DNA of 64,000 nt from Toxonevra muliebris (Eukaryota > Arthropoda > Insecta > Diptera > Pallopteridae). Shown in pieces: positions 34,606 to 44,989 of the stretch; the stretch's first letter is position 1; the number at the start of each line of letters is the position of its first letter. The position numbers and the translations under genes are program-made. Under the pieces are notes generated by a model that ran no database searches, was not told the DNA's origin, and saw only the letters and a program-made list of their open reading frames with translations. The DNA is taken from NCBI GenBank assembly GCA_963691655.1, contig OY829327.1:61640079-61704078 (forward strand), written 5' to 3'.

Positions 34606-36687
34606 ATTAAATACAAAAATATGCTCGTATATTGTTTTGCTTTTCACAATCACACATCATCAAATAGTATTATTGAATTGCTTTTTGCATATTCTGGTGG
34701 TAATACTTCATAATTCAGATTGGTTTTAACAATTTACTCAAATATGTGCTGAAATTTCGGTTGATATAGAGACTTTGAATATAAATATATATTTTATTTA
34801 ATCCATTCGGACTTTCTATCAAACTCAACATAACATTAGACTCTCTACAATTTTATGCCCCAACAATTAATGATCTCAAAGCATTTGATAATATTGAGCT
34901 ATGTCTCACCTTATCCGCCAACGACTTATTCACTGTTTTAAAGTCTTAAATTTTTATAAAATTCATGTATAAAATGTAAATGTTTTATTTATTTTCTTCA
35001 GTCTTCAAAACTATACTAATATAATTGGCTTGTTTCAAATATAATGAAAGGTAAAACTAAATTCGGGATGGGAACTATTAAATCAATAACATCATCAGTG
35101 AAGAATAAGAGAGAACAAATTTAGAAGGAAATTCAAAAAAAAAAAAATAAAAATAAAAAATTAAACGTTTGAAGAAAAAATATTTACATCTGGGTAAATC
35201 CAGCATTACTTACGTTTCACCATTCGGTGTAAAATGATTTTTTCACCAATAATTATCAATTATTTTAAAAATCTGATAACACAGTCTGTGTCTTATGCTC
35301 TTGTACAAGAATCAGCGGAAATCTGAGGAAATTACTCTTATTAGTGCCGTTACTTACGTTTCCGCACAAAACAACTATTTTGAGTATTTGATTTAGATAT
35401 GTGAAATTCTGCGAATTGGTTAATGAAATTAAAAGAAGGAAATTTTTTCCAAATAAATTTATTTATCGACAGTATGTAGAAGTTCATAAAAAATTTGAGT
35501 GTTTTGCTTAAATTAGTAAATTTTTTTAATATTTATTTGATTTGCCTAGCGTTACTTACATTTCATTGCAGCATTACTTACGTTTCAAGTTGTGTATCAC
35601 TGGTCTACAAATGAAAATTTTTAGGAATGAGCTAGATAAGAGGGGGTCACTGAGTTCGAATCCGTAGTCTAATACACTGAACTACATTGGGATTTTTTTT
35701 TATGGAAATAATCGAATTATAGAAAAAGTGAAATTCGTTTATTAACAAAAAAAAATTTAGATTTTTAAACTAAGTTTTGTTTATTTATTTTTTTTTAAGT
35801 CCCTGGCGTAGCCAGTGTATGTCGAATTCAGCAAGGACACTTGACTTGCCTCACTAATTTTATTTACGTGGTATTTAGGGATTATTAAATGAGGATTTGA
35901 ATTAAACGATAAAATGCAATCATTTAATATATTTTATTAAAAAAAAATTGTTTAATTCGTTGCAAAGTAAAGTAATACAGCTTGTGTTTTGATAGAGCAG
36001 TAATTATTTGAAAGATATTGTAAAAGTAATAAATGCTATGTGGAAAATAATCATTAATTTCAAACCTTTAAATATAATGTTAAAACGTAAAATTTTAATT
36101 CATTCCTGAGCAAAGTAGAACTTATAATTTTTTAAGAGGATTTAGATTAATGAAGACTATTTTTCTCCCGATATACATTATCGCGTTCTATATTTAACTT
36201 TAGTTTTCTCTATTCCGCCTTGCACGATGCTTTGAAGTAAGCTTTTGGTCATTTGTGGGCATTTTTAGTTGCTCCATTTTTATTTGCTCCATTTTTATTT
36301 CTGGTACCACATACAAAACAAAAAAATAAAAAAAAATACGTTACTTACGTTTCATTTTTAAATGAGAATTTTTTTCCAAAAATACTTTCATGTTTGATAT
36401 AAAATGAAGTCGGTCAATATAACTTCAATCTTTAAAAGAATATCTGAGATGTGGTTTTATTTGATAAACTACTTTTGGAATTGAACAATTTTTTGTATAT
36501 TTTGCGTTACTTGCGTTTCACACTTCAAAGAATTTTTATATTTATTTTTTGCACCGAAACCAAATATTTAACACACTTAAATTTATGCACCCTTTGAATC
36601 TTCTTCTCGCTTTTTTTACTAGTAAACTGCGTTTGCGAGTAGCGATCCAAATTTAATAGTTTTCCCCAATTTGAAAGCCTTTCATGG
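34606..36687. other. No gene; cluster of GCGTTACTTACGTTTCA motifs
   Basis: Six same-strand copies of GCRTTACTTACGTTTCA-like words lie at 35203, 35346, 35549, 35571, 36338 and 36504. No protein-coding sequence recognised. Confidence 0.6.
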
Positions 36688-36924
36688 TGTAAAAAATTAG
36701 CCTATTCTTTTATATATATGTACTTTATTATTTCAGTTACCCTATACTACATATAATCAACTAACAGTTACTTAAGAGAATCTATAACTTAAATAACTGA
36801 ACATCAAATGAATTACCTACTTATGTTTTGCTATGTAACAAAAGTATAAGTATTAAATCACCCGCCGAGACCGTCAGAACTCGGGACTAAAAACAGCGCG
36901 TTTTATTTAAAGCGTTTTTTTACA
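36688..36924 (+). repeat. 5' LTR of BEL/Pao element
   Basis: 237 bp, begins TGTAAAAAATTAGCC and ends GCGTTTTTTTACA. Confidence 0.95.
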
Positions 36925-36942
36925 TGGTGCCGAAACCCGGGA
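36925..36942 (+). promoter_or_regulatory. Primer binding site, tRNA-Phe
   Basis: TGGTGCCGAAACCCGGGA directly follows the LTR and is complementary to the 18-nt 3' end (with CCA) of eukaryotic tRNA-Phe as I know it. Confidence 0.8.
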
Positions 36943-37154
36943 CGGCGGTTGTATAATCAAATCAATCGGGTTATTAACTAGCGTGCGGAGTTGATTTGAA
37001 AAAAACGGAGTCTTAAAGCGATAAGCGAAGTTTTGTTTTTAAAGCAAAATATTTTTTTAGCGAAAAATGGAATCCGTCTATTGGTCCACGTGTCGAGCAC
37101 AGGTCACGAAATTGCTGTTCATGAAAATCGAAAATTATCTATAGCGGCAAAGCG

Positions 37155-38033
37155 TTGGTAGGTAAAGCAGCGGCGTCGATAGCAGGATTTACTCCAACCG
37201 AAAAATGTTACAACGAGGCTCTATCTCTTCTGCAGGAGGAGTATGGTAACAACGACAAAATTGTGGAAAAATTTGTACAAAAACTGATGAATGTAAAGCC
37301 AGTGCACTCTTCAGCAGACGCTCTAGGCCTTCGGCAACTGTACAATGAGGTGACTTCCACCATGCGGTCTCTCATCGCATTGCAAATATCGTCATCACAA
37401 TATGATATAATGGTAAAATCTATTGTGCTAAAAGCCATTCCAATAACTATGCGGGTACAATTTTACAGAACTTCGCAAAAGGGGGCTGCAAACAGCTCAT
37501 TGTTAAACTCCAGCATTGATACAGTTGTCGAAATTTCGAAGAATAGCGGAACTGAAGGAGAGCAATTAAATGACCTTCTGCAGTTCATAAAGGTTGAGTT
37601 AGAAGCACTTGAAAAATCACAGCTATCTGAGCGCGAAAGAAAACTCGATGAGCGAGAGCGTAGACAGCCGAGCACACGAGGTACGGTAGCGGGACTATTC
37701 ACAAGTAATAGCATACAACAACAAAATTGCGTATTTTGTGAGAAGAGTTCTCATGCAACAAAAAATTGTAAATGCAGCTTGAGTACAGAACAAAAGAAAT
37801 CTATACTGCGACGTGAAGGAAGATGCTTTCGATGCACTAACAAAACCCACAACTCAAAATTTTGCAAAGCACAGTGGGTAAAGTGTGAAAAATGCGGTGG
37901 TCGGCACGTAACATCAATGTGTGAGCGACAACAAGAAAACCAACAACGCATTCAACGAACTATGGTGGATTGGAGAGAGCCCAGGGACGATGCCCCAACA
38001 TCGCCAGGTGCAGTGACGTTAAGCACTGAATAG
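37155..38033 (+). pseudogene. gag: BEL/Pao Gag, N-terminally defective
   Basis: The frame contains the BEL Gag core (GKAAASIAGF...ALSLLQEEYGN, then QLYNEVTSTMRSL) and, near residues 190-255, cysteine knuckles: C-x2-C-x4-H-x4-C at CVFCEKSSHATKNC, then CFRCTNKTHNSKFC and CEKCGGRHVTSMC. An ATG upstream at 37068 begins a natural-looking Gag start, but stops and a frameshift before 37155 separate it. Gag assembles the particle and binds RNA. The frame ends with TAG at 38031, in a different frame from the protease, whereas BEL elements usually keep one long ORF. Confidence 0.85.
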
Positions 38034-38061
38034 TGCTCGAATGAGCAAGCGAAAAGGAAAT

Positions 38062-38977
38062 ATTTTTACAAACAGCGAAAGCGATTGTATGTGGAACCAG
38101 CGACAGCGAGAGCGTGATGTCAAGACTGATTATGGACAACGGTAGCCAGCGAACCTACATAAGCGAAAAACTATCAAAAGAGCTTAATTTACCTGCGTGT
38201 GGCATTGAGAAAATGCAAATTATGGCATTTGGTGATAAAAATCAAAATAAACGAGCGAAAAAATTTAAGAGCGTACAGCTTTCAATACGCAGTCAATATA
38301 ACGATCAAATAATAACAATAAAAGCGATTGTAGTGCCAGAAATTTGTGCTGATATTTTGCCTGTGCCAAAAATAAAAAAAAAGGAATTTGAACATATCCA
38401 ACTAGAATTAACGGACAATAAAATATGTAACGAAAAGCTAGTGGATGGTATTAATATTTTAATAGGACAAGACTATTATTGGAAATTTAACATCAGTGAA
38501 ATCGAAGTGATAGCGGACAATTTAGTAGCGGTAAAAACATTCTTTGGGTGGACTCTACAAGGCCGATACGATGATCCGCGCGATGCAGAAATATATAAAT
38601 GTATTACAAATTTAACGCAGGTGCGCGAAGAACAATTTGACATTTCGCGTTTTTGGAATCTAGAGTCTATCGGGATACTTAACTCAGTACGAGAAGATAA
38701 TTTAATAAAAAAAACTGTGTCCGAAATTAAGCAAGTGGACGGCCGATACATTGTGAATATGCCGTGGAAAGATAATAACGAAAACTTGAATAATAATAAA
38801 GAAATAGCTTTGGGGAGGCTACGCGGGTTAACGAATAAATTGTTCAAAAGTAAAGAAAAGCTTCTCGAACACGATTTGGGCATTAGAGACTTAGTTCAAA
38901 ACGGCATAACGGAGAGAGTTGTAAAACCAAGGAATGACAAAAGGATTTATTACATGCCACATAAGCTAGTTTATTAG
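38062..38977 (+). pseudogene. pol: BEL/Pao protease and start of RT
   Basis: The frame opens with LLQTAKAIV, then GTSDSESVMSRLIMDNGSQR; the DNGSQ motif is the aspartic protease active site of BEL elements. It continues through the linker with LIGQDYYWKF and FFGWTLQG (family-typical) to YMPHKLVY, where the RT begins. A TAG at 38975 interrupts it. Confidence 0.85.
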
Positions 38978-39651
38978 GGAGGATAAAACAACCACCAAAA
39001 TGAGAATAGTTTTCGACGCGTCTTCAAGCGAGCCAGGTCTCACATTACTGAATGACCATTTAAGTGCCGGTGACAACCTTGTTGCAGATTTACTAAAAAC
39101 GCTGCTACGCTTTCGTTCCAACAAAATAGCAATGATAGCATATTTAGAAAAGGTGTTTCTAAAAATTTCGATTGCCGAGGAAGATCGCGACTCATAGATT
39201 TTTATGGTACGAAGCTACACCACAAGGGAGCATGTTGTTGCCGAAGGTAGCAGAATTTCGTATAGCACGAGTAACATTTGGGATAACTTAGAGCCCATTC
39301 TTACTAGCGGCGACTATTCAAAAACATCTGGAAAGTTTTAAACAACGATATGGGTCAGTATGCGAAAAGCTCAAAAAATCATTTTATGTTGATGACTTGA
39401 TACTAAGTGAGCGGAGCATTGAAGATGCTAAAACTACGTTTCAACAAGCGAATGAGATAATGAGCGCAGCAAAATTCAATCTGCGTAAATGGAATTCGAA
39501 CGATATTCAATTACAAAAGTGTTTCAAGATCGTTCAACCTGAAGAAGCGGTGATCCAAAAGGTGCTTGGTATAAACTGGTGCACAGCGAGCGACGAAATT
39601 AGCATTGATATAGCGAGCAGTTGTGAATATTTACGAGCTTTAAGAGCGTAA
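38978..39651 (+). pseudogene. pol: BEL/Pao reverse transcriptase, broken
   Basis: TTTKMRIVFDASS and LLRFRSNKIAMIAYLEKVFL are in one frame. The usual DIEKAFL reads YLEKVFL, so the first catalytic aspartate is gone. A TAG at 39195 and a frameshift follow, then LWYEATPQGS, FRIARVTFG and FYVDDLILS (the catalytic YVDD box is present). The frame ends with TAA at 39649. Confidence 0.85.
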
Positions 39652-39655
39652 CGTC

Positions 39656-40320
39656 ATGAAAGCGATGGCGAAAATCTACGTTCCTTTGGGAATCCTGGGT
39701 CCATTCACGGTGAGGATAAAAATAATTTTACAAAATATTTGGAAAGCGAATATCGATTGGGATCAATCATTAAGCGGTGACATATTGAGAGCTTTTCAAA
39801 GTTGGCAAGATGAGCTAAGTTTACTAAGCGAATTAAAATTAAGGCGGTGCCTATCTGTTTCGAGCGAATTTAAAAGTGAACTGCACATATTTGCTGACGC
39901 CAGCCCGAAGGCGTATGGAGCTGTGGCTTACGTACGTCAAACATCAGCGGACGGAATCATAACAACAAATTTTATATGCTCCAAAAATAGAGTAGCCCCA
40001 ATAGAAAAACTAACAGCAACAGCGAATTAACTCTACCAAAACTCGAATTGACAGCAGCGTTAATAGCAGCGAGATTGAAACAGTTCTTAACAGAATCACT
40101 TGACTTCCAAATAGCGTCAATAACTCTATGGACTGATTCTGCCATAACACTCACTCGGATAAATGGTCAGGGAAAACAAATTAAGTCTTATGTGAAGACC
40201 CGAGTTAATGAAATCAATAGATTGACGAATATTTATTATTGGAGACACTGTTAGGGAAAAACTAACCCAGCGGATCTTCTCACGAGAGGTGTCAAGGCGA
40301 AAGTATTAGCAGCGTCAGCA
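39656..40320 (+). pseudogene. pol: BEL/Pao RNase H region, broken
   Basis: Frames give GILGPFTVRIKIILQ, FADASPKAYGAVAY (first RNase H acidic residue), KLELTAALIAARL and LWTDSAITLTRI. The NPADLLTRG motif that ends this region is cut from the preceding frame by a TAG at 40252. An additional stop lies at 40028. Confidence 0.8.
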
Positions 40321-41557
40321 TTGTGGCAATGTGGTCCAGAGTGGTTGGCAGAGGTCGAGTCATGTTGGCCAGCGGAGTATATAGTACAAAAATCGTCCAA
40401 CTTATTAGCGAATATGGTAGAAGTCAGCAATAACGTCGAGCGAGAACCTCTTTTGATATTGGAGAACTATAGTCATCTTAAGCGGCTGTTACGGGTAACA
40501 GCGTTCACTAACAATTTAAAAAATAGCGCAGCGAGCAAAAATCACCGAATAATGAAAAAACATAGCGAAATCAGCGAGTTAGTAGCGTCCGAGTTAGAAG
40601 AAGCGGAAACTTATTGGATTAAGTACGTGCAAAAATGTCATTATCCAAAAGAAATCGATGCCATTGAGAAACATCGTGCGATTCCAACTGATTCGAAAAT
40701 TGGATCATTAAATCCGGTTCTTGTCGACGGTATCCTAAGGATTAACAGCAGGCTACCACCAGCCGAGTTTGGTAATTGTTATCCCATAATATTACACATG
40801 CATTCTCATTTCAGTAAACTCATTGTATGGGAAGCGCATCGAAACATGCTACATGGTCCGCAGTGCTATCAAATGTGCGCACGAAATACTGTATAATACA
40901 AGCGCGACAGCTGATCAAAACGATTCTACGCATTGTGTAGTAAACAAGCGACTGCATGGAAAAAGCGCGTCCGAGCCATGGACTATACTGCCCGTTCAAA
41001 GAGTAGCGACTAGCAGGCCATTCGAAACAACCGGCATAGATTTTGCGGGTCCACTTTATGTAAAAATGGACGAAGGCGCTCAGCGAAAAATGTATATCAT
41101 GCTATTAACATGTGCTGCGATCCGAGCGGTGCATCTCGAACTGGTGGGGGATATGTCAACGAAAAGCTGCATAGATGCATTACGGCGATTCATAGCCAGA
41201 CGCGGTGTGCCAGCGACTATAATTTCCGACAATGCCAAGACGTTTAAGCGAGCAAATTTAGAACTCATGAAATTGGCGAACCTTATGCAAACAAGTGACG
41301 TACAGCGATTAGCAGCGCACCAAAACATCACATGGAGGTTTATACCTGAGCGAGCGGCGTGGTGGGGTGGCTTTTGGGAACACCTTGTAAGGAGCATAAA
41401 AGATTGTTTAAAGGCAGCAGTCGGAAAAGCGAGTCTGACAGTAGATGACCTCACAACATTGTTAGCGGAAATAGAGAGCGTCGTAAATGCAAGACCATTA
41501 ACCTATATAACGAGCGATCACAACGATTTGGAGCCTCTTACTCCAGCTCATTTTTAA
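40321..41557 (+). pseudogene. pol: BEL/Pao integrase, C-terminus deleted
   Basis: The first frame (40321-40896) ends in a zinc-binding region where the second half is deleted. The second frame (40823-41557) has the catalytic core: TGIDFAGPL (D), ISDNAKTF (D) and WGGFWEHLVRSIK (E), as in D,D35E integrases, then VVNARPLTY and LTPAHF. A stop comes right there, only 61 bases before the 3' LTR, so the roughly 150-200 residue C-terminal part is missing. Confidence 0.9.
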
Positions 41558-41617
41558 CGAACCATAAATCTCGATATATCCCCTCGAAATCGCATCTTCC
41601 ACGGCCGGGGCTGAGGA

Positions 41618-41853
41618 TGTAAAAAATTAGCCTTTTCTTTTATATATATGTACTTTATTATTTCATTTACCCTATACTACATATAACCAACTAACAGTTA
41701 CTTAAGAGAATCTATAACTTAAATAACTGAACATCAAATGAATTACCTACTTATGTTTTGCTATGTAACAAAAGTATAAGTATTAAATCACCCGCCGAGA
41801 CCGTCAGAACTCGGGACTAAAAACAGCGCGTTTTATTTAAAGCGTTTTTTACA
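41618..41853 (+). repeat. 3' LTR of BEL/Pao element
   Basis: 236 bp. A purine-rich tract GGCCGGGGCTGAGGA immediately precedes it and may be the polypurine tract. Confidence 0.95.
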
Positions 41854-42080
41854 CATGGTAACATATTTTACACCTTTTATTTTTATATTTTTATTTTTGG
41901 TTTCACTTTTCTGGGATTTACCCATCTGCAATAAAGAAGGTAAAAAAATTTTAAAACATCAAAAAAAATATTGAATGTGTAAATTCAATAATTTTTAAAC
42001 GGTTGATCTTAGAGTTTTGACTTTTTTTTATTTAATTGATAATATTTTACAAATTACAGAAAAATATAACTTTTATAGCT

Positions 42081-43214
42081 CTAACCACTATTTATGAACC
42101 AGTGGACCTTTTTTGGTAAGCCTTCCATTAGAGATTTGATAGTTGATTCAGACACCTTTTTGAAACAGTTTGCCAATCTCCTTTTAAAATCTTCGATATT
42201 TTGGGGCATCTTTTTTGTGCTCTTTAAGTTTTCACAAGAGCCCAATATCTCTCCACTGGTCTTAGCTCCGTACAATTTGGAGGATTGGCCTCTCTTGGTA
42301 CAAAAACTATGTTATTGCTTTGGTGCCATTCCAGAGCTTTCTTGCCATGATGCCAAATCGGGCCAAAAATATGTGGACACATTGTGCTCTCTTAGGAAAG
42401 GAAGAAGTATTTTTTCAAACATTCTTTGATGTATATTTCGGTATTTATAGAGCCTACTGTAACAAATGACTTGCTTCTTTTGCTGCAACTACATATAGCT
42501 TGCCATACCAGGAATTTTTTTAGAAAATTTTGTCTGCTTTTGGATTAATTAATATTTTTGTATGAAATTAATTTTAAATATTTCCTGCTTTATACGTACA
42601 TATGTACTTTTATTGTTATTTTATTCATTAATTCGTCATGTCATGTTTATTTTTACTGTATAATTTTTTTTTCCCACCTAGGCTTAATTAATATAATCTT
42701 GTTATGACTAGTACTATAATATAAGACACTGTTCTTGTTGTACTAGGAATTCCTAAAAAAATCAAATTAATAAATAAATAAATAAAAATAAAAAATTCGA
42801 TTTTAATTTCCGAGCCCTACTTTTGGCGCTTACATTTTTTACAGCATTCCTGTCCGGAACTTTTTGGACTTTGTATGTTTTCAAACCTGCATTGGCTTTA
42901 ACTTTTCGCACCAAATAGTCAGAACACTGGGCTACCCGGGCAGCTTTTCTACTAGATGTGTTTGGAAATCTTTTCAATATGCTTTCAATTTTCTTGGCTT
43001 TCCCAATATCATGTGGTCCTTGTTTTCTTCCCGAGGCAGGTTTCCTATCGATGGTCAAATTCTCCTGAAACTGTTTAATAACATTGGAAACAATTTGACG
43101 GCAGACTTTCAATTCTTTGGCCAATTTTTTGTAGGACCAATTTGGATTTTTTTGAAATTTTTTAATAATTTTAAGACGTACTTCTTCTTCTTCACTCATT
43201 TTGATCAAACTCAC
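42081..43214 (-). pseudogene. Tc1/mariner-type transposase, internally deleted
   Basis: Minus strand from 43214: a paired HTH region with NWSYKKLAKELKVCRQIVSN, GRKQGPHD, an RFPNTSSRKAARVAQC segment and LKTYKVQKVPDRN. After a stop and gap comes KFLVWQAICSCSKRSKSFVT, then FGPIWHHGKKALEW (where the family has WPDLASCHYSK; the catalytic D is lost), and finally a RYWALVK-like block plus LMEGLPKKVHWF at 42081-42275. About 150 residues around the first catalytic D are missing (42600-42780 is noncoding). No clean inverted termini were found. Confidence 0.75.
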
Positions 43215-43349
43215 AGTAATTCAACATGTTTGTCATTAAAAATAACAACTGACATATTTTTCAAAGATAATTAGATCAAAGATTACAAAAAAATTACAAA
43301 TTTTACACCCAAAAAAAATTATTAGGTAAACGTGTGTTAAGATTTTTTC

Positions 43350-43460
43350 AATCTCACTCCTTATGCCTATGCATATGTGAGCTTATATATATGGCACTCA
43401 GTTCGTTTAACTGTTTACACATCAAAAATCTTGCGTGCCTTGCACGCATCCATTATTTTT
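43350..43460. repeat. Inverse copy of the 8399-8500 repeat
   Basis: Carries TATGTGAGCTTATATATATG through CTTGCGTGCCTTGCACGCAT, the reverse complement of the segment beside the left arm at 8.4 kb. Confidence 0.8.
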
Positions 43461-43509
43461 TTATCTGCATTTAAATATACTTCTTTGTTGTGCGTATACG
43501 CATCATTAG

Positions 43510-44985
43510 GACTTAATGAGTTAAGAGATAGTCGGTAGTTAGAGGCCTCCTTAGAGGTAGTAAATACAATATCAAGTGATTTTATGGCTGCTTGACTATC
43601 TATTGACTAGTAGTGAAGATGGCTAGCTAAAAGATATTAAATTTACAAAAAGAGTAAGTAGGGAAATACTGACGAAGTTGGGAAATAGAAAGGCATGTGA
43701 GCTTTATAAAAAATCTCTATAATATTATCAATACCACTGCAAAATGTAGTTTTGATAAGCGTTTCCTTTCGATTTTAAATTTAATTTTAAAAATAGGAAT
43801 GAAAAATTCATGAACCCTGTTTCACCTATCCACCTCTGTTTGTAAATTTTGATGCGTAGCATCATCTGGTGCTGGAAAAATTCCGAAAAAATTAGGACTT
43901 TTCTTTCTAAATTTACAAAGACTCTACTAATCTTTCTGTTTCATATAAATTTTTTAAATCTAGTGGTATTAGGACAAACGTTTCAAATTGAGAGTTCTTA
44001 ACTTTGAAGAACGTTTACAAAATATTGGTTCGAAAAAATTGGGAATTTGTTTGCCATATAAATTGGAATTAATTTGTGTATTTTTCAGAAATGTAGTCAT
44101 CAGAATAATATGTGTACCAATTTCAGCTTGATAGGTTGAAAGGTTCTTAAGAATAAAAAATTCGTATAAAGTTTTGAAAAGCAAGAAAATTTTGAATTAA
44201 CTAACATACTTATCAACTTCAAAATTTTTGGAGACAATCAAAAAATGTTATTCTTTAAATCTAAGTTATCGTTTTTCATTAAGCATAATCTTCTGACGTT
44301 TGGTATGGTCCATTAAATGTATCATCGTATTTATTTTCACAATTGCGGACATAACTTAGTAAATTTTGAGATTTTCGAATTTAGAATTTAAATTTTATAA
44401 TTTCAGTCCATTTTTGTTATAAGAAACAGAAAGACTCAGAAAAATATAGCAAAAATAAACAATTTTTTTCGTACACATTTTTATCTGCTCTAGTTATTAA
44501 CAAAATTTGTACCAATAACAATAACTGGGACTGGTACAATTACTGGAACATTCAACTCGTTTTTTAATAAATTTTTTTCTTTTATCAATACCATTATTTG
44601 GAGTGGGAATCATGGGAACAGGTTCACTACAACTTTCGAGAGCTAGCGAGTGTTTCGAGTTACTAGACGTTCATTTTGATGGATAAACAAGTCTCAGCCC
44701 TCTTTTGGACAGAAAAAACTGGTTTCATATTCCAATGAACGACAATGCAGGTGTTCCTATGTTCTTTTTTTTTTAGCAAATAAGTAAAAAAAACAGTTGT
44801 GCGGACAATTGCATTTGTAAAACTTGCTACATTTAATCTGGTAATTTCGGCTTATTTTTTCTTTTATTCAATAGTTATTAGGAATACTGAACAAATTTTT
44901 TTGAGTGAATTATTCCTCTTTGATAGATCCATTTTATATAAAATGAAAAATGTTTGAGATATAAACAATCAAATATGGCCAAGGG
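43510..44985 (-). mobile_element. Element B copy 2, one arm only
   Basis: Inverted relative to copy 1: 43530-43960 pairs with 33560-33990, 43970-44680 with 32930-33560, and the terminal arm at 44740-44985 matches 34310-34560 in direct orientation. The other arm is absent. Divergence of roughly 10% and small indels indicate an old family. Confidence 0.7.
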
Positions 44986-44989
44986 TTTC

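Larger units (their letters stand above)
36688..41853 (+). mobile_element. BEL/Pao LTR retrotransposon, recent but defective
   Basis: 5.17 kb with LTRs 36688-36924 and 41618-41853 (TGT...ACA). The LTRs differ by three substitutions and one 1-bp indel. A 5-bp target duplication CATGG lies at 36683-36687 and 41854-41858. Primer site at 36925. Gag, protease, RT, RNase H and integrase follow in the BEL/Pao order, with many stops and frameshifts and a deleted integrase C-terminus. Confidence 0.95.
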
